The notes below the pieces were generated by a model that worked only from the letters and a program-made list of their open reading frames with translations, ran no database searches and was not told the DNA's origin. Below, piece after piece: positions 33,556 through 40,835 of a stretch of DNA of 64,000 nt; positions within the stretch are counted from its first letter, which is position 1, and every line of letters begins with the position of its first letter. Source of the DNA: Actinomycetota bacterium (lineage in GTDB: Bacteria > Actinomycetota > Acidimicrobiia > Acidimicrobiales > CADCSY01); the NCBI GenBank assembly GCA_004366205.1, contig SIRW01000097.1:34174-98173 (forward strand), in the 5' to 3' direction. Both the position numbers and the translations under genes were made by a program.

Positions 33556-35682
33556 ATGTCGAGGCTCACGGAGCTGATCCGTCAAGCAAAGGAGAAGGAC
33601 CCAGCCCTCGGCGCCGAGCTGGAGCGGGAGTACCGCACCCTGTCGGGCCGGCGGGCGTTCGGCCTGAACTTCGAGCGGCACCGTCCCGAGGCCGTCGAGC
33701 TGCCCAGCCGCCCGGTGCGCCGGGGCGACAAGGTGCGAGTCCTGCCGCCCCGGGGGTCGACCGACCGGGGCGACCAGCGCCTGTGGCGAGTGGCTCGCAT
33801 CGAGAAGGCCGACGGCGAGCGTCTCGCCCACCTCGAACCCCTCGGTGGCGACGACCGGGAGTCGACCACCGTCGCCGCCGACGACCTGGTGGTGGTCGCC
33901 GAGTTCCGTGACCCGATCCACCCCGGCCTCGTGCCCACCGGCGGCGTGCACCGGGGTGGCGACAAGCCGGCCCACACCGTCATCAACGGCGAGAACTTCC
34001 ACGTGCTCAAGGCGCTCACCTACACCCACCGGGGCAAGGTCGACGCGATCTACATCGACCCGCCGTACAACACGGGGGCGAAGGACTGGAAGTACAACAA
34101 CGACTACGTCGAGGGCGACGACCTGTACCGCCACAGCAAGTGGCTCGCCTTCATGGAGCGCCGCCTGCTGCTCGCCAAGGAGCTGCTCAACCCCGAGAAC
34201 TCGGTGCTCATCGTCACCATCGACGAGAAGGAGTACCTGCGCCTGGGGCTGCTGCTGGAGCAGACCTTCCCGGAGGCCCGGATCCAGATGGTGAGCACCC
34301 TCGTCAATCCGGCCAACGTACCGAGAGCCGGTTTCGGCAGAAGCGATGAGTACCTCTTCTTCGTGATGCAGGGAGACGCTGGACCACGCCGGGTAAGGCT
34401 GGACCGAGAGTGGGTGTCGGGTCGTGGCCGAACCCATACAGGCAACATCCGGTGGGACCTCCTCCGAAGGTCCGGGCCGGGCGCCACTCGTGCGGACTCC
34501 CCAGGGGGCTTCTACGCCATCTACGTCGATCCCGTCGGACCAAGGGTGGCAGCGGTTGGAGACGCACTTCCCGCCGGAATCCACGAGGCGGAGCAGATGG
34601 AGGGTGCCGTGGCGGTGCTGCCGATTCGCAGGGATGGATCCGAGGGCCGGTGGCAGTGGACATCGACGACATTGCGTAGCCGCTTGGAGCAGGGCCGGGT
34701 CCGGATCACTGGATCCGAGGATCGAGGCTTCACAGTGTCGATCCTCAAGGATGGCGAGTTCGCCAAGGTGCAGCGGGGCGAGTTCGATGTCGTCGGCCAC
34801 AATCCCGACGGCTCGATCATCGTCGGTGACGTCGACACCACCACTGTGCTGGCGATTCCGGGTAGCCAGTGGCGCGTCGGCTCACACGACTCGACTCAGT
34901 ACGGGTCCCGGTTGCTGGCAGAACTTCTTCCCGGCCGCAAGTTTCCCTTCCCCAAGTCGCTGTATGCGGTCGAGGACACGCTGCGCTTCTTCGTGAGCGA
35001 CAAGCCGGACGCCGTCGTCCTCGATTTCTTCGCCGGCTCCGGCACCACTGCCCACGCCGTGATGCGATTGAACAAGCAGGACGGGGGTCGGCGGCAGTGC
35101 ATCTCGGTGACGAACAACGAGGTATCGGCCGACGAGCAGCGGCGGCTCCGGCAGGACGGCCTCCGTCCGGGTGATCCCGAGTGGGAGGCGCTCGGCATCT
35201 GCGAGTACATCACCAAGCCCCGCATCGAGGCGGCGATCACCGGGCGCACGCCGGACGGCGAGCCGATCAAGGGGGACTACAAGTTCACCGACGAGTTCCC
35301 GATGGCCGACGGGTTCGAGGAGAACGCCGAGTTCTTCACCCTCACCTACGAGAACCCGGTGGCCATCGGCCACAACCGGGCCTTCGAGCGGGTCGCCCCG
35401 CTGCTGTGGCTCCGGGCTGGCGCCGAAGGTCGTCGCATCGACACCGTGCCAGACGGTGGTTGGGACGTGGCCGATACCTACGGCATCTGCTGGGACCTCG
35501 ACCAGGCCGGCGACTTCGCCCAGGCCGTCGAGAAGGGTGAGCGGGTGAGGTTGGCTTACGTGGTGACCGACGACGATCGCCGATTCCAGTCCGTGGCCCG
35601 CCAGCTCCCCGACGGCGTCGAGGTGGTCCGGCTGTACGAGTCGTATCTGTCGAACTTCCGCTTCACCGGGAGCGAGCCGTGA
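33556..35682 (+). CDS. mod: Type III-like site-specific DNA methyltransferase (Mod)
   Basis: A 708-aa adenine-N6 methyltransferase of the beta group: the catalytic IDPPYN (about residue 170) comes before the AdoMet-binding LDFFAGSGTT (about residue 490). Between them lies the target-recognition domain. The first 140 residues are an added domain (SRLTELIRQAKEKDP ... RGDKVRVLPP). The middle section, about 34300-34900, is less GC-rich and uses AGA, CGA and GGA codons rare in the neighbours, consistent with exchange of the recognition domain. It protects host DNA at the site cut by the Res partner. Its stop overlaps the res start by 4 bp. Confidence 0.9.
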   Translation: MSRLTELIRQAKEKDPALGAELEREYRTLSGRRAFGLNFERHRPEAVELPSRPVRRGDKVRVLPPRGSTDRGDQRLWRVARIEKADGERLAHLEPLGGDDRESTTVAADDLVVVAEFRDPIHPGLVPTGGVHRGGDKPAHTVINGENFHVLKALTYTHRGKVDAIYIDPPYNTGAKDWKYNNDYVEGDDLYRHSKWLAFMERRLLLAKELLNPENSVLIVTIDEKEYLRLGLLLEQTFPEARIQMVSTLVNPANVPRAGFGRSDEYLFFVMQGDAGPRRVRLDREWVSGRGRTHTGNIRWDLLRRSGPGATRADSPGGFYAIYVDPVGPRVAAVGDALPAGIHEAEQMEGAVAVLPIRRDGSEGRWQWTSTTLRSRLEQGRVRITGSEDRGFTVSILKDGEFAKVQRGEFDVVGHNPDGSIIVGDVDTTTVLAIPGSQWRVGSHDSTQYGSRLLAELLPGRKFPFPKSLYAVEDTLRFFVSDKPDAVVLDFFAGSGTTAHAVMRLNKQDGGRRQCISVTNNEVSADEQRRLRQDGLRPGDPEWEALGICEYITKPRIEAAITGRTPDGEPIKGDYKFTDEFPMADGFEENAEFFTLTYENPVAIGHNRAFERVAPLLWLRAGAEGRRIDTVPDGGWDVADTYGICWDLDQAGDFAQAVEKGERVRLAYVVTDDDRRFQSVARQLPDGVEVVRLYESYLSNFRFTGSEP

Positions 35683-38276
35683 AGTTCACGCTGAAGGACT
35701 ACCAGGACGAAGCCGTCCTCGACGTGCTCTCCAACCTGCGCAAGGCGGCCCGCCGCTGGCGGGAGGACGGCGACCTGCACGCCTTTTCGCTGTCGGCCAC
35801 CACCGGCGCCGGCAAGACCGTCATGGCTGCTGCGACCTTCGAGGCCCTGTTCCACGGCGACGACAGCTACGACGCCGAACCCGACCCCACCGCAGTGGTG
35901 CTGTGGTTCTCCGACGACCCCAGCCTCAACGAACAGACCCGATTCCGACTGCTCGAAGCGTCCGACCGGTTGAACTACTCGGACCTGGTGGTGGTGCAGA
36001 ACACGTTCAACGCCGAGACGTTCAGCCCCGGCAAGGTCTACTTCCTCAACACCCAGAAGCTCGGCCGCAACAGCCTCCTCACCCGGGGCCACGACGCCTA
36101 CGAGGAAGCCGCCGAGCGGGGCCAGGACACCCTGCCCGAGATGCGACCCGACGGTCGCACCTACACGATCTGGGACACCATCCGGAACACCATCGAGGAC
36201 CCCGAGCGCACCCTGTACCTGGTGCTCGACGAGGCTCACCGGGGCATGGGGTCGAGCGGCCGAGCCGCCCGTGACGCCCGCTCCACCATCGTCAAGCGCC
36301 TCATCAACGGCGACGGCACCGTGCCCCCGATCCCGATCGTGTGGGGGATCTCGGCCACCGTGGACCGGTTCCGGGCGGCGATGGCCGACGCCGACGGGCG
36401 CAGCACCCTCCCCGACGTCGAGGTCGACACCCTCCGGGTCCAGGAGTCGGGCCTGTTGAAAGACACCGTGGTCCTCGACATCCCCGACGAGGCCGGCCAG
36501 TTCGACACCGTGCTGGTTCGCCGGGGCACCGAGAAGCTGCGCGAGGCCACCGAAGCGTGGGCCGACTACGCCCAGGCTCAAGGGGTCGAGAAGGTGTGCC
36601 CGCTGATGGTGCTCCAGGTGCCCAACACGCCCGAACCCGACGACGTCGGCCAGGCCCTCGCCACCATCTTCGACACCTGGCCCGACCTGCCCACCGACGC
36701 CGTCGCCCACGTCCTCGGCGACCACACGACCCAGACCTTCGGAGCGTTCAGCGTTCCCCACATCTCACCCGAACGGGTGCAGGAGTCGACCTGGGTGCGG
36801 GTGCTCATCGCCAAGGACGCCATCAGCACCGGGTGGGACTGCCCCCGGGCCGAGGTCATGGTGTCGTTCCGTCCGGCCAAGGACCGCACCCACATCACCC
36901 AGCTCCTCGGGCGCATGGTCCGCACCCCACTCGCCCGACGCATCCCCGGCAACGAACGTCTCAACGCCGTGGACTGCCTGCTCCCGTTCTTCGACACCCG
37001 CACCGTCACCGCCGTCGCCGACGCCCTCATGCACGGCACCAGCGACGACCGCACCGACGACACACCCCCGGTTCGGCGGGTGCTCGTCAACCCGATCGAG
37101 GTCACCCCCAACGAGGCGATCCCCGAGGCGGTGTGGGACAAGCTCCTGTCGCTGCCGTCGCAGTCGCTGCCCCAGCGCACCGCCAAGCCGGTGAAGCGCC
37201 TCACCGCCCTGGCCCACGAGCTCGCCGTCGACGGCCTGCTCCCCGACGCCGGCAAGTTGGCCCACGCCGAGCTGCACAAGGTCCTCGACGCAGCCCAGGC
37301 CCGCTACGCCAGCGAGATCGCCGCCGCCCGCTCGTCGGTGCTCACCGTCGAGGGCAAGACCCTCACCGCCGACCTGGCGTCGGGCACCAAGACCTTCGAC
37401 CAGTTCGTCGCCGACGCCGACCACGTCGTGATCGACGACGCCTACCGGCGCGCCGCCCGGGTGCTCAGCCCCGACGTGGCCCGCACCTACGCCGAGCGCC
37501 TCGCTGACGCCGACCAGGACGCCGACAGCATCGACGACGCCCTGTTGGACGCCCACGCCACCGTCGCCGCCCTCGGAATGGTGCCCGACGTGAAGGACTA
37601 CCTCGACGACGAAGCCGACAAGCTCGCCCGCAGATGGCTCACCGAGCACCGGGCCGCCATCAAGGCGCTCAGCGACGAACGCCAGGACGTCTACCGCCAG
37701 CTCCGGGAGATGAGCGCCGAGCCCCAGGACCTCGACCTGGCCAAGCCCACCTCGTGGCTCGTCCCCACCACCGAACGCCACGGCGACACCGAGGCCCCGC
37801 TGCCCCGGTACCGGATGCACCTCCTCGCCGACACCGACGGCACCTTCCCCCTCGACCGCAACGAATGGGAAGCCGAGGTCCTCGACCGGGAACACGACCG
37901 AGCGGGGTTCGTCGGCTGGTACCGCAACCCCTCACGGTCCAGCCAGGACTCCCTCGCCGTCGTCTACGAACACGGCGGACGCATCCGCACCGTCCGGCCC
38001 GACTTCGTGTTCTTCACCGAACACGACGACGGCACCATCGGGGCCTCGATCGTCGACCCCCACGGCCACCACCTCGGCGACGCCCTCCCCAAGCTCCGGG
38101 GACTCGCCGACTACGCCGAACGCCACGGCGACCACTTCCAGCGCATCGACGCCGTCGCCAAGATCGGCGACACCCTGCGGGTGCTCGACCTCACCGAACC
38201 GTCGGTCCGGGCCGCTGTCGCCGACGCCACCGACACCGCCACCCTCTACGGCGGCGAGCACGCAACCGACTACTGA
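35679..38276 (+). CDS. res: Type III-like restriction endonuclease/helicase subunit (Res)
   Basis: An 865-aa SF2 helicase. Walker A SATTGAGKTVM is near residue 42, DEAH is in VLDEAHRGMG, then GISATVDRF, and the STGWDCPRAEVMVSFRPAKDRTHITQLLGRMVRTP motifs V-VI. The C-terminal region (RPDFVFF ... SIVDPHGHHL ... ALPKLRGL) sits where Res subunits carry a PD-(D/E)xK nuclease, but the expected E-x-K is replaced by D-P-H, so the cutting chemistry is uncertain. The GTG overlaps the mod stop (GTGA), so the two subunits are coupled. It should translocate and cut unmethylated DNA, probably as part of phage defence. Confidence 0.87.
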   Translation: MKFTLKDYQDEAVLDVLSNLRKAARRWREDGDLHAFSLSATTGAGKTVMAAATFEALFHGDDSYDAEPDPTAVVLWFSDDPSLNEQTRFRLLEASDRLNYSDLVVVQNTFNAETFSPGKVYFLNTQKLGRNSLLTRGHDAYEEAAERGQDTLPEMRPDGRTYTIWDTIRNTIEDPERTLYLVLDEAHRGMGSSGRAARDARSTIVKRLINGDGTVPPIPIVWGISATVDRFRAAMADADGRSTLPDVEVDTLRVQESGLLKDTVVLDIPDEAGQFDTVLVRRGTEKLREATEAWADYAQAQGVEKVCPLMVLQVPNTPEPDDVGQALATIFDTWPDLPTDAVAHVLGDHTTQTFGAFSVPHISPERVQESTWVRVLIAKDAISTGWDCPRAEVMVSFRPAKDRTHITQLLGRMVRTPLARRIPGNERLNAVDCLLPFFDTRTVTAVADALMHGTSDDRTDDTPPVRRVLVNPIEVTPNEAIPEAVWDKLLSLPSQSLPQRTAKPVKRLTALAHELAVDGLLPDAGKLAHAELHKVLDAAQARYASEIAAARSSVLTVEGKTLTADLASGTKTFDQFVADADHVVIDDAYRRAARVLSPDVARTYAERLADADQDADSIDDALLDAHATVAALGMVPDVKDYLDDEADKLARRWLTEHRAAIKALSDERQDVYRQLREMSAEPQDLDLAKPTSWLVPTTERHGDTEAPLPRYRMHLLADTDGTFPLDRNEWEAEVLDREHDRAGFVGWYRNPSRSSQDSLAVVYEHGGRIRTVRPDFVFFTEHDDGTIGASIVDPHGHHLGDALPKLRGLADYAERHGDHFQRIDAVAKIGDTLRVLDLTEPSVRAAVADATDTATLYGGEHATDY

Positions 38277-38291
38277 CCGCCTGCCGGTTGG

Positions 38292-38297
38292 TAGCCT
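38292..38297 (+). promoter_or_regulatory. -10 box of a leaderless promoter for the Cys-rich microprotein
   Basis: TAGCCT ends 7 nt before the ATG at 38305. Confidence 0.5.
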
Positions 38298-38304
38298 CCA
38301 CGGC

Positions 38305-38436
38305 ATGGAGATGGGCTGCGCCGAATGCGGGTGCGTCGTGGAGCGAGGCGTCGTCGCTCGGGCCTGCGAGCGCTATCCGCAGTGCTGCTGCCGGGACCTG
38401 AAGGCCGCTGATGACGGCGAGGGCCACCAGCCGTAA
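38305..38436 (+). CDS. Cys-rich 43-aa microprotein
   Basis: A short gene starting MEMGCAECGCVV and ending EGHQP, with seven cysteines in 43 residues: a CxxCxC cluster (positions 5, 8, 10), one at 21, and a CCC run at 27-29. The pattern suggests a zinc-binding knuckle or disulfide-rich peptide. A TAGCCT -10 box lies 7 nt upstream of the ATG at 38305, the same leaderless layout as proven-looking genes here, which is the main reason to believe it is expressed. It lies 28 bp after res and before the FtsK-like pseudogene. I do not recognise a family; a regulator or accessory of the restriction system is only a guess. Confidence 0.6.
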   Translation: MEMGCAECGCVVERGVVARACERYPQCCCRDLKAADDGEGHQP

Positions 38437-38459
38437 CGCCAGATCTGGCCCACCGCTGG

Positions 38460-39411
38460 TCAATTCCAGAAGTTCAGTCCGTAGCGGTGACGGACCTGGT
38501 CGAGGGTCACCCAGGGGACCCGTACCCGGCGGATTCGCTGGCTCCCGTCGAGGGCCAGCGACAGGCCGGTTCCCGCCAGGCCGTCAGGGAGCGCCGGCAC
38601 CCGGTGTGCGCCGAACAACATCCGAGCACCGTCGGGGCTCAGCGGACCGAGCGCCACCCGAGCGCCGAACTGGTCCCGCACCGCGCCCGGGATCGCATCG
38701 GCATCCGGACGGGTGAAGGCGGCCACCACGTGGATGCCACACGCCCGACCCTGGCGGACCAGCGTTCCCACGGCGTCCCGCACCTGCCGCGCCTCGGGCT
38801 TGGACAGGCCCACCCCCGCCCAGCAGGTCGGCCGACTCGTCGAGCACCAACAGCGTCGGCCGGACCGGGGCCAGACGCTCCGGCAGGGCGAGCCAGTGGT
38901 CGCACTCATCCTCACGCAGCCGATCCTTCCGGTGCCCGAGGTCGTCGACGAGCCCCATAAGCACCGGAGCAGCGTCGGCAAGCCCGTGCACCTCGACCTC
39001 GTAGCGGGCCGGGGCGAAGTCGATCTCCTTCGGGTCGATCACCACCACCCGCCAGCACCAGCCCAACGGCAGCGCCGCCATCACCGTGCGCAGCAGCGAC
39101 GACTTGCCCGATCCGGTCGCACCAGCCACGAGCATGTGCGGGGACCGATGCAGGTCCCACACCGCATCACCGTCGGGATGCTCACCGATCGGGACCACCA
39201 GGACCTCGTCGCACCGGCGCAGCGGAGGACCAGCCGACTCGGACCAGTCCGACGCGTCGAGCAGCAGGGTCCAGCGTCCACCATCGGCGGGGGCCAGATC
39301 CCACCACGGTGCGGCGGCGGCCAGCGCCACCGGTGACCTTCGGGGCACCGTCGACGTGGACGGCCTCGGCGGTGAGCGAGACGCCGGAGCGTCCGTTGTC
39401 AGAATCAGCAC
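38460..39411 (-). pseudogene. FtsK/SpoIIIE-like DNA translocase, frameshifted
   Basis: Two overlapping minus-strand frames together make one FtsK-like protein of about 315 aa. The first frame has the N-terminus and Walker A (LVAGATGSGKSSLLRTV), a PKEIDF segment and Walker B (LLVLDESADLL). Right after Walker B, at a G-run near 38810-38820, homology moves to the other frame (GLSKPEARQVRDAV, GRACGIHVVAAFTRPDADA, GPLSPDGARMLFG) and runs to the stop at 38460. A one-base indel in the G-run explains it. It may be a real mutation, a sequencing error or, less likely, programmed frameshifting. Proteins of this kind move plasmid or integrative-element DNA between actinobacterial cells. Confidence 0.75.
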
Positions 39412-39600
39412 GTCACGGGATCAAGGCGGGCCGGCCTCCGGCCGTCCCGCTGGCGCCCTTCGGGCGCAACCCAGCCCCCAAGCGGAACTCGAAGACGGTG
39501 ATCGGGAGCCCCGGGGCGGCCGGGCGACATGAACGGGCGGCAGCTCCCCGAGCATCGAGGTGATCGGGAACGACGAAGCGGACCCGCATGGCGGGCATGG

Positions 39601-39765
39601 TCACGGAACCGGAGCCATGCCGGGCACGATGGAGGCCGGCAGGAGGCCGTCCTTGGCCATCTCCTTGACCTTGGTGGTCCCGATGCTCCACCGGCGGGCG
39701 AGGCCCTCGGTGTCGAGGAAGGTGGCGGATGGGTTGGTGTGGGTCTGCTCTGGTTGGGTCAGCAT
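39601..39765 (-). CDS. Excisionase-like helix-turn-helix protein
   Basis: A 54-aa protein with a MerR/Xis-type winged HTH: FLDTEGLARRWSIGTTKVKE followed by MAKDGLLPAS. It is the usual size of excisionases. It sits 115 bp inside the right junction and is transcribed away from the exonuclease, as expected for an Xis gene beside an attachment site. The ATG at 39765 is chosen because the upstream extension has no family similarity. An integrase normally encoded nearby is missing. A plain transcription regulator is the alternative. Confidence 0.65.
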   Translation of the reverse strand: MLTQPEQTHTNPSATFLDTEGLARRWSIGTTKVKEMAKDGLLPASIVPGMAPVP

Positions 39766-39805
39766 TGCCCTGACCGTCCGGAGGCCCTCTGGCACGGCAA
39801 TCGCC

Positions 39806-39848
39806 GCACGCTGTGTCACGCTGGTTGTGTCGATTTCGCCGTCGGCGA
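39806..39848 (+). promoter_or_regulatory. Repeat-rich control region between the Xis-like gene and the exonuclease
   Basis: A perfect 13-bp palindrome TCGCCGTCGGCGA (39836-39848) lies next to TGTGTC elements (39812-39817 and 39826-39831) and the inverted GACAC at 39846-39850. The octamer GTTGTGTC (39824-39831) also occurs inside the left end at 32811-32818. These could be recombinase/Xis arm sites or an operator. Confidence 0.4.
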
Positions 39849-39880
39849 CACGAAAACCGCCTCTGAGCAGGAGCAATGCC

Positions 39881-40750
39881 ATGGACGTCCACCTCGTCGA
39901 CGGCACCTACGAGCTGTTCCGTCACTTCTTTGCCGTGCCCGAGCGCCAGAACGAGGCGGGAGAGGAGATCGGCGCCGTCCGGGGGGTCGTGGGCAGCGTG
40001 GTGGGGATGCTGGAGGGCGGCGCCACCCACCTCGGGGTCGCCACCGACCGGGTCATCGAGTCGTTCCGCAACGACCTGTGGCCCGGCTACAAGACGGGGG
40101 AGGGCGTTGCCGAGGCGCTGCTCGCCCAGTTCCCGCTGCTCGAGGAGGCCCTCGAGGCCCTCGGGGTGACGGTCTGGGCGATGGTCGAGTGCGAGGCCGA
40201 CGATGCGCTCGCCTCCGCGGCCGCGGTCGCCGCGGCCGACGATCGGGTGGAGCGGGTGTTCGTCTGCACGCCCGACAAGGACCTCGCCCAGTGCGTGGGC
40301 GGCAAGGTCGTGCAGCTGGACCGGCGCTCGGGCACGGTCACCGACGAAGCCGGGGTGGTCGAGAAGTACGGCGTGCCGCCGGCGTCGATCCCCGACTGGC
40401 TGGCTCTGGTGGGCGACGCCGCCGACGGCTTCCCCGGCCTGCCGGGGTTCGGCAAGAAGACGGCTGCGGCCCTCCTCGCGCACTACGGCCACCTCGAACG
40501 GATCCCGGCCGACCCCACTGCCTGGGAGGTGCGGGTCCGGGGTGCCGGCACGCTGGCCGCCACCCTCGTCGACCAGCGCGAGCACGCCTACCTGTTCCGG
40601 CGCCTCGCCCAGCTCGAGCGCGACGTGGACGTCGGCACCGTCGACGACTGGCGCTGGGGCGGCCCCACCGACGCCTTCGCCGCATGGGCCGAGCGCCTCG
40701 CCGCTCCGGAGCTGGCCGCGCGCGTGCAGGCCGCCGTCGACGACCGCTGA
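39881..40750 (+). CDS. 5'-3' exonuclease (FEN/PIN-like), restored at the right junction
   Basis: A 289-aa protein like the exonuclease domain of DNA polymerase I and ExoIX. Acidic metal residues are in HLVDGTYELFRHFF, WAMVECEADDALAS and FVCTPDKDLAQ, with a helix-hairpin-helix (GFPGLPGFGKKTAAALL). It should process flaps or RNA primers. The first codons (MDVHLVDGTYEL) are supplied by the island's right end, with an AGGAGC ribosome binding site 6 nt before the ATG. The original 5' end survives as a stub at 32649. The catalytic core downstream of the junction is intact, so the enzyme is probably functional. Confidence 0.88.
   Translation: MDVHLVDGTYELFRHFFAVPERQNEAGEEIGAVRGVVGSVVGMLEGGATHLGVATDRVIESFRNDLWPGYKTGEGVAEALLAQFPLLEEALEALGVTVWAMVECEADDALASAAAVAAADDRVERVFVCTPDKDLAQCVGGKVVQLDRRSGTVTDEAGVVEKYGVPPASIPDWLALVGDAADGFPGLPGFGKKTAAALLAHYGHLERIPADPTAWEVRVRGAGTLAATLVDQREHAYLFRRLAQLERDVDVGTVDDWRWGGPTDAFAAWAERLAAPELAARVQAAVDDR
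39887..39917 (+). repeat. Right flanking repeat, attR-like (31 bp)
   Basis: Pairs with 32661-32691 (29 of 31 identical; 39897-39917 identical). It lies at codons 3-13 of the intact exonuclease. Confidence 0.7.
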
Positions 40751-40823
40751 GCTCCCCGGCCGCCGACGCCGCCGGGTGCCGAGTGGACCCGAATCGTCCG
40801 GGGTGAGTGATACAGGCGTTTGG

Positions 40824-40829
40824 TACACT
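40824..40829 (+). promoter_or_regulatory. -10 box of a leaderless promoter for the HNH protein
   Basis: TACACT ends 6 nt before the ATG at 40836. Confidence 0.55.
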
Positions 40830-40835
40830 TCGAAC

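Larger units (their letters stand above)
32671..39917. mobile_element. Integrated defence island in the 5' end of an exonuclease gene
   Basis: About 7.2 kb lies between the two 21-bp identical cores. To its left is only the 5' stub of the exonuclease gene, and to its right is the intact gene with a new start. Inside are a VapBC-like pair, a Mod/Res restriction-modification pair, a Cys-rich microprotein, a frameshifted FtsK-like ATPase and an excisionase-like HTH protein next to the right junction. FtsK-like and Xis-like genes are typical of actinobacterial integrative elements. No tyrosine or serine recombinase gene is recognisable, so the element may be a remnant or depend on an integrase in trans. 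Element status is inferred from the flanking repeats and gene content. Confidence 0.7.

Noticed and set aside
39412..39600. A gene between the FtsK-like and Xis-like genes
   Set aside because: 189 bp with no convincing frame or start; it contains only GC-rich short inverted repeats.
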